Numbered from the stretch's first letter, positions 1 through 10,186 are shown. The stretch is DNA of 64,000 bases from Ignavibacteria bacterium RIFOXYC2_FULL_35_21 (GCA_001804705.1 MHAY01000091.1:1-64000); one strand, 5' to 3'. The notes: generated by a model not told the origin, from the letters alone. Made by a program: numbers and translations.

Positions 1-48
1 CCCATACTCTAACTTACAAAAAGTTGGCGGCAAAGCCAAGTGGTCATA

Positions 49-76
49 CCACCGCCATAGGCGGTGGATTTCTTTG
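49..76. terminator. Hairpin, possible terminator of an upstream gene
   Basis: A perfect 8-bp GC-rich stem (CCACCGCC, loop ATA, GGCGGTGG) at 49-67 is followed by the T-rich stretch TTTCTTT. It could end a plus-strand gene lying left of the window. The T-run is interrupted, so termination is inferred. Bases 1-48 show no recognisable gene. Confidence 0.4.
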
Positions 77-88
77 ATTAAAAAATGA

Positions 89-1507
<1,419 letters not shown>

Positions 1508-1613
1508 GAAATTTTCAATTTAAAATTTTAAATTTAAAATGAATTTTTAATGATTCAATTTTAAATTTATAAACAGAAAATTAATAAATTTTATTATCAA
1601 TTTCTTAAGATAT

Positions 1614-2285
1614 TTGAAGAAAATAATAATAGCAATAGACGGGCCTGCAGGTTCGGGTAAATCTACGACAGCAAGGCTGGCAGCCGAAAGATTAGGATAC
1701 ATATATATTGACACAGGTGCTATGTACCGCGCTGTTACACTTGCCTGGTTAAAACAAAATGAAGTATTCTCCGAAGATGTGATTTGTAATCTTCTCGATA
1801 ATATAAAGATCGAGCTAAAACAATCAGAATATGGACAGAGGACCTACCTGAATGGAGAGGATGTAAGCGATGAAATCCGCTCGATAGAAGTAACGAAGAA
1901 TGTCAGCCCAGTGAGTGCAATTGGATGTGTCAGGGAAAAGCTGGTTGATATGCAGAGAGAGCTTGGGAGGAATGGCGGAGTTGTTATGGATGGACGTGAT
2001 ATTGGTACTGTTGTTTTTCCAAATGCAGATTTGAAAATATTTCTGATTGCTTCTGTTGATGCACGTGCCATGCGAAGAACGCTTGAATTAAAGGGTAAGG
2101 GAACTTTTGAATCTGTCGAAGAGATTAAAAAACAGATTATTGAAAGAGACCTATATGACAGTTCACGCGACATCAGTCCTTTGAAACAAGCTGAGGATGC
2201 TATTGAAATTGATACATCTAACCTGACAATAGAGGTTCAGACAGAAAAGGTTGTTGGGTTTGCACTGGAAATTTTATCAAAGTAA
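1614..2285 (+). CDS. cmk: Cytidylate kinase (CMP/dCMP kinase)
   Basis: This 223-residue NMP kinase phosphorylates CMP and dCMP in pyrimidine nucleotide synthesis. The P-loop GPAGSGKST lies at residues 9-17 and is followed by the typical YIDTGAMYRAV segment and the DGRDIGTVVFP nucleotide-binding block. It is full length for bacterial Cmk. The reading frame opens at a TTG start codon; no ATG lies at a sensible position, and the protein aligns from this first residue. There is only a weak Shine-Dalgarno sequence (TTAAGA). It stands alone, about 110 bases after the tyrosine phenol-lyase gene. Confidence 0.93.
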   Translation: MKKIIIAIDGPAGSGKSTTARLAAERLGYIYIDTGAMYRAVTLAWLKQNEVFSEDVICNLLDNIKIELKQSEYGQRTYLNGEDVSDEIRSIEVTKNVSPVSAIGCVREKLVDMQRELGRNGGVVMDGRDIGTVVFPNADLKIFLIASVDARAMRRTLELKGKGTFESVEEIKKQIIERDLYDSSRDISPLKQAEDAIEIDTSNLTIEVQTEKVVGFALEILSK

Positions 2286-2343
2286 ATATTCTTATAAACA
2301 AAATTAGTAAACTTATCATACTTTTAGAATTGAAGAACAAGAA

Positions 2344-2374
2344 AACCCCCTTAATCCCCCTTTGAAAAAGGGGG
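2344..2374. repeat. GC-hairpin dispersed repeat, copy A
   Basis: Two CCCCC blocks separated by TTAAT are followed by TTTGA and an AAAAAGGGGG arm, so the second C-block can pair with the G-block. Related copies lie at 27458-27494, 58525-58564, 63171-63190 (partial) and 63224-63256. Confidence 0.8.
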
Positions 2375-2530
2375 CAATTATACAATGTATCCTAAATAAG
2401 ATTCTTTTCAGAGATTATCACGAATTTGATTCGGTTCTCAGAAAGTCATTAAAATTGTATATTATTTTACTAATTCAAAAACATAATAACTTTTATTTTA
2501 AACAAATTTTTTCTATTTTGAAATTCAGAT

Positions 2531-2575
2531 GAAAGCTGTTCCTTAAATCATTACATCTGGAACATCTTTTTTTTT
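2531..2575 (+). terminator. Hairpin plus T-run in permease leader (possible attenuator)
   Basis: The left arm AAAGCTGTTCC (2532-2542) pairs with GGAACATCTTT (2559-2569) with one mismatch, and nine T residues follow. It lies about 45 bases before the permease ATG. It could end transcription coming from cmk or attenuate the permease gene. The structure is seen; the function is inferred. Confidence 0.4.
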
Positions 2576-2621
2576 AATATCCAATAAATCAGGAATGGGT
2601 TAACATTAAGCAGGTATTAAT

Positions 2622-4238
2622 ATGTTCATGAGTCCGGTATTATTAATAGGTTTAGTAATAATCATCATATTAGCTTATCCAATAATCAAATTAAGACACC
2701 AAATCTTTAAAAGAAAATCCGTAGAAATATTTCAAGAAGAGATGAAAACAAGTCAATTAAGGCGTGTCCTGGGTAAATGGTCATTGACAAGCCTGGGAAT
2801 TGGAGCTATCATTGGTGCAGGGATTTTTGTTATGACAGGGATAGGAGCGAGGGAATATGCAGGACCTGCTTTGGCATTATCATTCGTTTTTGCAGGTATA
2901 GGATGTGCACTTGCGGCGTTATGCTATGCAGAATTTGCATCATTTCTACCTGTAGAAGGTTCGGCGTATGCATACTCTTATGCTACTATGGGTGAATTTT
3001 TTGCATGGATTATCGGTTGGGACTTAATACTTGAATATGCAATGGCATCAGGTGCTGTGGCTGTCGGATGGTCGGGTTATATGGGAAAATTTTTGAACTT
3101 ATTCGATATAAAATTTCCATTCTGGCTGATGCACGATTTTTTTTCTGCAAGGCAGGCACTATCGGATTCGGTATCCAATCCTACCGTTATGACAGAACTT
3201 CAAAACCACTTCACACAAATATCTATGCCGACAATAGCCGGAATACCTTTTGCAATTAACCTGCCTGCTTTTCTTATTGTATGGTTTGTTACAATGATTC
3301 TAATCAAAGGTATTAAAGAAGCCGCCAGCACTAATGTTATAATGGTCGCTATAAAAGTTTCGGTAGTTGTTTTTATTATTATTGTTGGTGCCCAGTATAT
3401 TAACACAGCAAACTGGGACCCGTTCATACCCGCAAGGGCATCTATTATGGGACCACTTGGGGATACTCATATGGCTTATGGATTACTTGGCATAGTATCG
3501 GGTGCTGCTTATATATTCTTCGCATACATAGGATTCGATACTGTTTCCACGCATGCCGGGGAATCTATTAATCCAAAAAAGGATATTCCATTTGGAATCA
3601 TCACGTCTTTAATTGTTTGCACAATACTTTACATTCTTGTATCACTTGTTTTGACAGGTATGGTAAACTACAAGCAGGTTGATATAAATGCACCATTAGC
3701 ATCGGCATTTTCATCAGTCGGTTTGAAGTATGCTGTATTCATTATTTCAGTTGCTGCAATAGCAGGTATCACATCAGTATTGATTGTTATGCTTCTCGGA
3801 CAATCACGTGTATTTTTTGCAATGTCGAAGGACGGATTGTTACCAAAAAATTTCTTCGGAAAATTGCACACAAAATTCAGAACACCATATAAAGCGAACT
3901 TACTCACCGGAACAGTAGTATCACTTGTTGCGGCTATGACACCAATACATATCATTGCAGAATTGGTGAACATTGGTACCCTTCTTGCGTTTGTTATGGT
4001 CTGCGGTTCTGTATGGATAATGAGGTACAGAGAACCTCTTAGGGAAAGAGCTTTCAGGACACCATTGATAAATGTTGTCGCACCTCTCGGCATGCTCTTC
4101 AATTTCGGAATGATGCTTTCACTCGGAGCACATAACTGGGAGCGGCTTCTGTTCTGGCTTGCAATAGGTATGGCGATTTATTTCTTCTATGGAAGAAAGC
4201 ATAGCGTTATGTATAAGCTGGGAAATGGAGGGAAGTGA
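2622..4238 (+). CDS. APC-family amino acid permease (cationic amino acid transporter type)
   Basis: A 538-residue polytopic membrane protein of the amino acid-polyamine-organocation superfamily. The signature GAIIGAGIFVMTG in the first core helix is followed by about eleven further hydrophobic helices. The LPVEGSAYAYSYATMGEFFAW segment groups it with the CAT/YhdG-like branch, which takes up basic or neutral amino acids. An extra hydrophobic helix (residues about 5-25) precedes the core. The ATG has AGGT about 9 bases upstream; a second in-frame ATG lies two codons later. It is monocistronic, and the next genes run the other way. The substrate cannot be fixed from sequence; supply of tyrosine to the lyase upstream would be a guess. 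Confidence 0.88.
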   Translation: MFMSPVLLIGLVIIIILAYPIIKLRHQIFKRKSVEIFQEEMKTSQLRRVLGKWSLTSLGIGAIIGAGIFVMTGIGAREYAGPALALSFVFAGIGCALAALCYAEFASFLPVEGSAYAYSYATMGEFFAWIIGWDLILEYAMASGAVAVGWSGYMGKFLNLFDIKFPFWLMHDFFSARQALSDSVSNPTVMTELQNHFTQISMPTIAGIPFAINLPAFLIVWFVTMILIKGIKEAASTNVIMVAIKVSVVVFIIIVGAQYINTANWDPFIPARASIMGPLGDTHMAYGLLGIVSGAAYIFFAYIGFDTVSTHAGESINPKKDIPFGIITSLIVCTILYILVSLVLTGMVNYKQVDINAPLASAFSSVGLKYAVFIISVAAIAGITSVLIVMLLGQSRVFFAMSKDGLLPKNFFGKLHTKFRTPYKANLLTGTVVSLVAAMTPIHIIAELVNIGTLLAFVMVCGSVWIMRYREPLRERAFRTPLINVVAPLGMLFNFGMMLSLGAHNWERLLFWLAIGMAIYFFYGRKHSVMYKLGNGGK

Positions 4239-4263
4239 TTTTTTCTTTGTTTTGAATATCAAA

Positions 4264-4452
4264 TTATTTTGCAGATGGTATTTCTAAGTCCTTGCAGATT
4301 TTTTTTACAAGATAATCAAAGATTTCATTGTGCCTTGGCACTGATGATACTTTCTTATTTGTTCTATTTACATAAATGGTGTGATTACCTCCCTCTCGAA
4401 GAAACTGGCAACCATTAACTTCGAGATGCCTGATTAGGTCTCTCCTTTTCAT
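4264..4452 (-). CDS. hicA: HicA-family mRNA interferase toxin
   Basis: This 62-residue basic protein has the short double-stranded-RNA-binding fold of HicA toxins. The pattern MKRRDLIRHLEVNGC, then REGGNHTIYVN with the catalytic His, then the P-R-H-N motif, is typical of the family. HicA cleaves mRNA when it is not held by HicB. The gene follows hicB by three bases on the same strand, giving the order antitoxin then toxin. Length matches active members and no key residue is missing. Confidence 0.88.
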   Translation of the reverse strand: MKRRDLIRHLEVNGCQFLREGGNHTIYVNRTNKKVSSVPRHNEIFDYLVKKICKDLEIPSAK

Positions 4453-4455
4453 AAT

Positions 4456-4677
4456 TCATACTAAGGCAAGGTTATATGATTCCCTGACAGAATCATCAGT
4501 TAATTCTTCTTCAGCAAGCATTCTGTTTGCCTCTAGTACTAATTGAATAGCTTCTTCAAGATTGGTGCGGGCTTCTTCGATAGTTGCACCCTGTGTGTTT
4601 GCTCCAGGAAGTTCTTCGACATAAGCGACATAACCACCGGGAACTTTAGTAAAGACAGCTGTTAATGCTATATTCAT
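4456..4677 (-). CDS. hicB: HicB-family antitoxin (short form)
   Basis: A 73-residue protein with the HicB fold: the beta-strand segment GGYVAYVEELPGANTQGATIEEARTNL and a helix. It should bind and neutralise the HicA toxin encoded immediately downstream. It ends soon after the core fold and has no helix-turn-helix or ribbon-helix-helix tail, so it probably cannot autoregulate as longer HicB proteins do. An ATG start is used. The pair sits in a patch of small accessory genes. Confidence 0.87.
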   Translation of the reverse strand: MNIALTAVFTKVPGGYVAYVEELPGANTQGATIEEARTNLEEAIQLVLEANRMLAEEELTDDSVRESYNLALV

Positions 4678-4756
4678 AAAATACCTTTCATCATTTTATT
4701 TGAAGTTAAAACGAATTTATGAAAGAATTAGCTTTTAGAATTCATTATTTTATCAA

Positions 4757-4855
4757 TCACCCATCCTGAATGATACCATGAACATTGCCATCAGGGTCTT
4801 TGAAATAGGCAACCTTGCCGACATTCGGTATTTCGAAATGAACTATTCGTCCCAT
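4757..4855 (-). pseudogene. VOC (glyoxalase) family gene with large internal deletion
   Basis: This 32-codon frame reads MGRIVHFEIPNVGKVAYFKD and then PDGNVHGIIQDG before TGA. The first nine residues match the usual N-terminus of small VOC-fold proteins. The remainder matches their C-terminal strand with the F-K-D-P-D-G-N motif. About 80 residues between the two are missing, so the gene looks gutted by an in-frame deletion. An intact AAGGAG ribosome-binding site (4863-4868) still precedes the ATG. Confidence 0.72.
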
Positions 4856-4889
4856 ATATAAACTCCTTAGATTATTTGCGAAAAATGAA

Positions 4890-5060
4890 TCAGACCTCAC
4901 CTTTTCTCAATTTCTCTCTTATTTTTTTTGTTTTATCATCCATGACTAATTCATTGAAGCGGTTGATTTCATCCAGCCATTTAAACTTTTGTTCGATGGA
5001 GAGTTTCATATACTCCCTTATTTTATCATCTTCGAGATAATATTTGAAACCATTACTCAT
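4890..5060 (-). CDS. Small charged protein paired with nucleotidyltransferase
   Basis: This 56-residue reading frame starts at an ATG that overlaps the last 8 bases of the nucleotidyltransferase gene, so the two are translationally coupled. The sequence is rich in Lys and Glu and contains EYMKLSIEQKFKWLDEINRF, a pattern I associate with small proteins next to AbiEii-like nucleotidyltransferases. No function is assigned. It may be the partner in a toxin-antitoxin-like pair. Confidence 0.6.
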   Translation of the reverse strand: MSNGFKYYLEDDKIREYMKLSIEQKFKWLDEINRFNELVMDDKTKKIREKLRKGEV

Positions 5061-5556
5061 TGTCATCTTCCAGTATTTGTCTGACCTTTTTTAACATTTC
5101 AACATCACTTAAATCCTGTTCTCTTCCTGAATATTCTTTTAATTCGATTAAATCATCAATTGAAGAAAGATAAATATTAAATCCATTAACTTTTTTTACT
5201 ACTTTATTTTCAAATGCGAGCTCAAAATTCAAATTATGTGAAATCACAATATCAATGACTTTATAATTATCCATTTGGTGATAAAAACTGAATGCTTGCA
5301 TATTTCTATTTTCAATCCACTCCTTAACGACATCCGGTTCGGCTAAGTCTTCCGGATTAACCGGCAGTCTTGGCTTATATGACAATGCTGTGAGAATCTC
5401 GATTAACTTCAAAATATTATCTTTATCATTTGAAATAACAATATCAATGTCCTGAGTAACACGAGGGACACCGTGTAAATTGACTGCCAAGCCGCCAACA
5501 ATCAGATACCTGATGTCATTTTTATAGAATTCTTCTAGTATGTCAAGGTAGAACAT
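5053..5556 (-). CDS. Nucleotidyltransferase-fold protein (AbiEii/DUF6036-like)
   Basis: A 167-residue protein of the DNA polymerase beta-like nucleotidyltransferase superfamily. Residues about 20-42 carry the GG motif followed by D-I-D (YLIVGGLAVNLHGVPRVTQDIDIV), and a third acidic position probably lies in VIDIVIS. Family members act as toxins that modify tRNA or as accessory enzymes. It overlaps a 56-residue gene downstream by 8 bases, the usual arrangement of a two-gene module. Which of the two would be the toxin cannot be told. Confidence 0.75.
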   Translation of the reverse strand: MFYLDILEEFYKNDIRYLIVGGLAVNLHGVPRVTQDIDIVISNDKDNILKLIEILTALSYKPRLPVNPEDLAEPDVVKEWIENRNMQAFSFYHQMDNYKVIDIVISHNLNFELAFENKVVKKVNGFNIYLSSIDDLIELKEYSGREQDLSDVEMLKKVRQILEDDNE

Positions 5557-5634
5557 TTGTACCCGGATTAGATTATTTAAACAAATTAAATTTAATAAAA
5601 TTTAGGATTAATATAAACAATTCAAATTTAAAAT

Positions 5635-6180
5635 TTATTTATTCTCAACTTCCTTCAACAATATTATCAATTTTACAAAATAATTGGCAAGAGACACAAG
5701 CAATGCGGCAAGTGCTATGTACAATCCATAGACAGAGAAAAATTCAATTCTGAAAATAATACAAATCATAACGATTGCAAGTATATTTACAGATATTTTT
5801 CCAATGAAATCCGAATAAATAACATATCCCAGCTTCTTTGAGAGATAAAGCCCTCCGAGTAATATCATAATATCTCTCGACAAAACAGTGAGTAAAAACC
5901 ATAAAGGGATTAAACCTTTGATGAGCATTACAATGGCAACTGCACCAATTAATACTTTATCGGCAACGGGGTCAATGATTTTTCCAAATTCGGTTATCTC
6001 ATCACGCTTCCTTGCAACAAATCCATCAAGAAAATCAGTTAGCATTGCAATGATACCTAAAATTAGAAACCCCGCATAATTATCACGCAGTAAAAGCCAG
6101 CATACCGGTACAGTAAGGACTAGTCTAAGGAAACTAAGTGAATTGGATATATTTAAGAATTTATTTTTATACATTTTCAT
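5635..6180 (-). CDS. pgsA: CDP-alcohol phosphatidyltransferase, probable PgsA
   Basis: A polytopic membrane enzyme of about 181 residues. The full catalytic signature D-G-x2-A-R-x8-G-x3-D-x3-D is present (DGFVARKRDEITEFGKIIDP, then VAD). It most likely makes phosphatidylglycerophosphate from CDP-diacylglycerol and glycerol 3-phosphate. The start is set at 6180 (MKMYKNKF), where family similarity begins; it overlaps the end of the symporter gene by 14 bases. An upstream extension into the symporter gene is open but does not look like this family. Related CDP-alcohol transferases cannot be fully excluded. Confidence 0.85.
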   Translation of the reverse strand: MKMYKNKFLNISNSLSFLRLVLTVPVCWLLLRDNYAGFLILGIIAMLTDFLDGFVARKRDEITEFGKIIDPVADKVLIGAVAIVMLIKGLIPLWFLLTVLSRDIMILLGGLYLSKKLGYVIYSDFIGKISVNILAIVMICIIFRIEFFSVYGLYIALAALLVSLANYFVKLIILLKEVENK

Positions 6181-7585
6181 CTGCCTTTCTGACAAGCAGT
6201 AAAGCAAGAACAAGTGAAATTGAAATTCCTGCGAGCATAGGTTCAATCTCCCAAAACAGTTTTCCCATGAGCGTAAATTTTTCAGTAAATAATCTTCCAA
6301 AAGTCCAAATTAAAGAAATTCCTGAGGATATGAGCATGATTATTAATGCACCATTTTTTGTAAGATAATATCTTTTAAAAAAGCTTAGTGTTAGTGGAAT
6401 GAGCAAGCCCGGAACCGCTATTGAAGCAGTTCTATAAATCAACTGCAAAGCCGATGGGAGTATGATTGCCATTACAATACTTATTATTGCTGTAATTACT
6501 AACCCAATCCTGATTAAAGATTTTGCTGAGTTTTGATAATTATTTGTTTTAGTCCTGAATTTTTTCAAAATGTCATTACCAATTGTTACTGCACTTATGA
6601 AAGCATAGCTGTCGAGAGTTGACATTACGACAGCAAGAAGAGTTGTAACGAAAAATCCCTTCCAGAAAATGGGAAGAACCATGTCGGCAAGTGTAGTATA
6701 AGCATTCAGGGGACTAATTGAAGGAAATATAGCTCTTGAATACAAGCCTGTCAGAAGTGTTAAAGTGTCAAACAACACCCAGAATGCTATGGAAATCAAA
6801 ATACCTTTTTTTGCAGTTTCAGGTGATTTTGAAGCGGCACACCTTTGGTGAAAGCTGGGGTCAACAAATGCCTGAAATGCGATTATGAACCAGGACAAAA
6901 TTATTTGCCATGAATAACCACCGGATAAAGTCATGTGTTTTGCAGGTAATTGAGCGGCAAGCTGAAAAGGTGAGCCATAAGAATATATTGAAAAAATCAG
7001 AAGGACAGCAAAGCCGACATACATAATTATAAATTGTGCTGAGTTTGTTAATACATCAGCACGGAAGCCACCAGTATATAAATATGCAAGAGAAAGGACA
7101 GCACCGAGCATAATACAGAGCCAAAGGTCCCAGCCAGTGAATAACTGAATGATTAAACCAACCATGAGTGTATATGCGGCAGGTATTGTGATAATCAGAA
7201 CAATAAAAGAAGATATAAATCCAGCAGACTTGCCATATTTTATTTCAAATTGTTCGGGAATGGTTTTAATATCCGACTGCCTGATTTTTTTTGCGATGAA
7301 TAATGCAAATAGAAAGGCAGAAATATAATAAGGAAGTCCGAAGCATACCCATGCAACAACTCCGCTTGAATAGACAAATTCTCCGATTCCGAAAATGTTT
7401 CCATACCAGGTTGCAACGAGTGTGGCAACGAAGAAAGGAAGCGTTACTCCCCTTCCTGCTAATATAAATTCAATGTCGGAAGAAGCAGATTTTGATTTTT
7501 TCTTAGAGCTTAAATAGAAGCCGACAAATAAAATCAGCAGGAAATAAGTAATTACGACGAGTATATCGAGCCAATGAAAAGTCAT
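6167..7585 (-). CDS. Sodium:solute symporter (SSS family)
   Basis: A 472-residue membrane protein with the SSS-family layout of about 13 helices. It begins WLDILVVITYFLLILFVGFY and continues with the FILAGRGVTLPFFVATLVAT segment, the family's N-terminal landmark. The substrate could be a sugar, sialic-acid-type compound, proline or pantothenate; the sequence does not say. Its start is six bases downstream of the epimerase stop and its end overlaps pgsA, so it is co-transcribed with the polysaccharide cluster. That hints at a sugar-related substrate, but this is inference only. Confidence 0.87.
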   Translation of the reverse strand: MTFHWLDILVVITYFLLILFVGFYLSSKKKSKSASSDIEFILAGRGVTLPFFVATLVATWYGNIFGIGEFVYSSGVVAWVCFGLPYYISAFLFALFIAKKIRQSDIKTIPEQFEIKYGKSAGFISSFIVLIITIPAAYTLMVGLIIQLFTGWDLWLCIMLGAVLSLAYLYTGGFRADVLTNSAQFIIMYVGFAVLLIFSIYSYGSPFQLAAQLPAKHMTLSGGYSWQIILSWFIIAFQAFVDPSFHQRCAASKSPETAKKGILISIAFWVLFDTLTLLTGLYSRAIFPSISPLNAYTTLADMVLPIFWKGFFVTTLLAVVMSTLDSYAFISAVTIGNDILKKFRTKTNNYQNSAKSLIRIGLVITAIISIVMAIILPSALQLIYRTASIAVPGLLIPLTLSFFKRYYLTKNGALIIMLISSGISLIWTFGRLFTEKFTLMGKLFWEIEPMLAGISISLVLALLLVRKADENV

Positions 7586-7591
7586 GCTTTA

Positions 7592-8515
7592 TCATCTTAA
7601 ATTCTTTTTGAAATAATCAACTGTTTTGCTTAAACCTTCGTTGAAAAGTACATCAGGTTTCCAACCATGTTCTTTATAGATTTTACCTGAAGTACAGACA
7701 CTGCGTCTCTGCTCACCGGCTTTAGCTTCACCATGAATTTCCTTACAATCGGATTTAGTCAATTCTTTGAGAGTTCTGAAAATGAAATTTACATCATGTT
7801 CAATACCAGTGGCAACATTATAAATGCCAGAAACATTTTCATTCAATGCCAACAGATTTGCTTTCACAACATCTGCAACATAGACATAATCCCTTGTGTT
7901 CAAGCCATCGCCGTTAATAATCGGCTGGCTACCGGAAATCATTTTATTAATGAATATTGCAACGACACCTGCTTCGCCGTGAGGATTCTGTTTCGGCCCG
8001 TAAACATTGACATATCTAAGTGCGACATGGTCAATACCATACACTTCTTTATAATAGAAAAGATATTTTTCATTAGCAAGTTTTGCAATACCATAAGGTG
8101 AGCAAGGCCGTGTGGGATGGTTTTCATCGGCAGGAAAATAATCCTGTTCACCATAAACTGCACCACCGGTTGATGCAAATATTATTTTCTTTACACCATG
8201 ATTTTTTGCAGATTCATACAAGTTCAGACTACCAAGAATGTTTGTAGCAGCATCGAATCCCGGATTGTCAACAGAAAAGCGAACATCCATCTGAGCGGCA
8301 TGATGATTTATTATATCAAACTTTTCTTTTTTGAAAAGCTCGTCAACCTTCTCATCATTAATGTCCATTTCAATAAGAGTAGCTTTAGGATTTACATTTT
8401 CCCTGCGTCCAGTTGAAAAATTATCAATGATAAAAACATCAAGACCTGCATTAATGTAAGCATCAACAATATGTGATGCAATAAATCCCGCACCTCCCGT
8501 TACAAGTATTTTCAT
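7592..8515 (-). CDS. NAD-dependent sugar epimerase (GalE-like)
   Basis: A 307-residue extended short-chain dehydrogenase/reductase acting on nucleotide sugars. The Rossmann motif GGAGFIASH is at residues 7-15, the Ser of the catalytic triad is in FASTGGAVYGE, and the Tyr/Lys pair is in SPYGIAK. The overall pattern is closest to UDP-glucose 4-epimerases. It stands in the polysaccharide cluster between the fucosyltransferase and a symporter, fitting supply of a UDP-sugar donor. The third glycine of the usual GGxGxxG is Ala here, a common variation. Confidence 0.85.
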   Translation of the reverse strand: MKILVTGGAGFIASHIVDAYINAGLDVFIIDNFSTGRRENVNPKATLIEMDINDEKVDELFKKEKFDIINHHAAQMDVRFSVDNPGFDAATNILGSLNLYESAKNHGVKKIIFASTGGAVYGEQDYFPADENHPTRPCSPYGIAKLANEKYLFYYKEVYGIDHVALRYVNVYGPKQNPHGEAGVVAIFINKMISGSQPIINGDGLNTRDYVYVADVVKANLLALNENVSGIYNVATGIEHDVNFIFRTLKELTKSDCKEIHGEAKAGEQRRSVCTSGKIYKEHGWKPDVLFNEGLSKTVDYFKKNLR

Positions 8516-8551
8516 AACATTAATTCAAAATTTAAAATTCATAATATAAAA

Positions 8552-9430
8552 TTATAAAATAATCCAATCCTCAGGATATAAATCCTTAGTATCAGCTTTA
8601 TATTCATTGAACCACTTTTGGGGTGCAATAACAATTTTATTTTCATTTCTGCATAACCAAGCACCCCACCAGGAAAAAGAACTGTTTGCAATAATGTGGT
8701 GCCGGCACAAGCTCAAAAGACGCATGTCTTCAAAATCATTTTGACCTGAATTGTGATTAACAAAACTAATCGGAAAAGAAGTTCTGAGATTAGTTTTTGC
8801 CCAATCAGGCTCATCTGAAAAAATAAAGAAATGAGGCTCTTCAAGATGTTTTGAGATATAATTGATTGCATTTATATAATACTCGATTCCGCAGACACCA
8901 TGAGTGAGATGTGTAATTTTATTTGTAACATAATCACCACGCCTAATATGAATACTTACTGAGTTGGACGATAAAATTTTCACGGATATTTCATTATTCA
9001 AACCTTCCAGCGGTTCTTTGAATGATAAATCATTTAGAATTATTGATTTGATGTCTTTGAAATATTTTTCACTTTGCCAGTAGCCGTTAATATAGATATT
9101 AGAAGGCAGGTTGAAAAATCCTTCATCATAATGAAAATGATGCTCGTAATAAATTTTTCTTCTTTTCAGAGGTAATAATCTACCAATTCTTTCACGAAGG
9201 AGCATTAAAGATTTTGATTTATTTTTCCCTATGAATTTTGAAATTTCTTCGTCTGAAGCAATATCGGCATTTATATTAAAATGGTTTAGAGAAAACCAGC
9301 GATTAGTATAGAATTGAAAATCACTGATGTCCAGTTTCAATTCAACGCCACGATGCTCGGCAAGAGCTTTACCTGCCGCATACTGAAACATCTGGTTTCC
9401 AATCCCGCCGATAAGTTTAGTAATTATCAT
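8552..9430 (-). CDS. Alpha-1,2-fucosyltransferase, GT11 family
   Basis: A 292-residue glycosyltransferase that should move L-fucose from GDP-fucose to a galactose-type acceptor in a surface glycan. GT11 hallmarks are all present: GGIGNQMFQYAAGKALA at the N-terminus, the donor-binding HIRRGDY motif in the middle, and SFSWWGAWL near the C-terminus. It begins one base after the upstream methyltransferase stops. The same operon encodes Gmd and Fcl, which make its donor, so the pathway is complete within the cluster. The linkage is inferred from the family. Confidence 0.92.
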   Translation of the reverse strand: MIITKLIGGIGNQMFQYAAGKALAEHRGVELKLDISDFQFYTNRWFSLNHFNINADIASDEEISKFIGKNKSKSLMLLRERIGRLLPLKRRKIYYEHHFHYDEGFFNLPSNIYINGYWQSEKYFKDIKSIILNDLSFKEPLEGLNNEISVKILSSNSVSIHIRRGDYVTNKITHLTHGVCGIEYYINAINYISKHLEEPHFFIFSDEPDWAKTNLRTSFPISFVNHNSGQNDFEDMRLLSLCRHHIIANSSFSWWGAWLCRNENKIVIAPQKWFNEYKADTKDLYPEDWIIL

Positions 9431-10186
9431 TTATTTCTTTTTTGCTAAAATATGATAGCCATAACACAATAATTCATCCGAGCCGTTATCTTTTCTACTT
9501 AATCTACCCAACAAAATCAATAATAATTTTATTAATAATCTGCTGAAAATAAGATTTTTTCCTGAATATTTTTTAGCTATCTCGGGGACACGCCTTAATT
9601 CCTGAGATATATACTCAAAGTAATTTCCATTTGTTTTAATTTCTAATATCTCAATATTATTTTCACTTAGGTGTTTCTCATAAAAATATTTATTGAATCC
9701 TGTCGAAAAATGATATGGTGCAAAGTGAGTAAGACTGTTGAATGGTGCAGTTAATATCAGTGTACCACCACTTTTTAATAGTCTTGAAAACTCTTTTATT
9801 GCCGGTACAGGCTCCGGAATATGTTCCAGGACTTCAACACAGAGGATTGCATCAACAGAATCATTATCCAATGGAATTAAGGTAATATCACTTATAATAT
9901 CAATTTTCGATTGGTCCCAGCTACCCATTTGCAATCCTGAGCCATCGCCGCTTCCGTCATATTGGGCAAAATCCTGAGAGATGTATTTGAGATGTCCGCA
10001 ATACTTTTTATATCTCAGTTCACCGGCACCTGCATCCAGGAGCGTTAAACCATGGGATAGTTTTTTGAGTTGATTCATGACCCAGTTTTCTCTATTCTCA
10101 TCATTTTGTCTTCCGACTTTGCCTCTTGCAAAGATGTTTTTGTAAAGCCAGATTACAATGCTATTTCTTTTTAGTTTTTCTTTCAT
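9431..10186 (-). CDS. Class I SAM-dependent methyltransferase
   Basis: A 251-residue Rossmann-type methyltransferase. Motif I is LLDAGAGEL near residue 45. The later motifs are DAILCVEVLEHIPEP (post-motif II) and LLKSGGTLILTAPF (motif III), as in the Methyltransf_11 family. The acceptor is unknown; the position between a glycosyltransferase and the GT11 gene suggests methylation of a sugar or glycan. It overlaps the upstream glycosyltransferase gene by 4 bases (10183-10186), indicating coupled translation. Confidence 0.82.
   Translation of the reverse strand: MKEKLKRNSIVIWLYKNIFARGKVGRQNDENRENWVMNQLKKLSHGLTLLDAGAGELRYKKYCGHLKYISQDFAQYDGSGDGSGLQMGSWDQSKIDIISDITLIPLDNDSVDAILCVEVLEHIPEPVPAIKEFSRLLKSGGTLILTAPFNSLTHFAPYHFSTGFNKYFYEKHLSENNIEILEIKTNGNYFEYISQELRRVPEIAKKYSGKNLIFSRLLIKLLLILLGRLSRKDNGSDELLCYGYHILAKKK

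Larger units (their letters stand above)
2286..2621. other. Intergenic region with GC repeat and leader hairpin
   Basis: No gene is visible in these 336 bases. They contain one copy of the AATCCCCCTnAATCCCCCTTT-type hairpin repeat (2344-2374) and a hairpin with a T-run just ahead of the permease gene (2531-2575). The rest is AT-rich. Confidence 0.6.

Noticed and set aside
6138-6368. Plus-strand frame across the symporter/pgsA overlap
   Set aside because: It is antisense to two clear genes, without start signals or homology.
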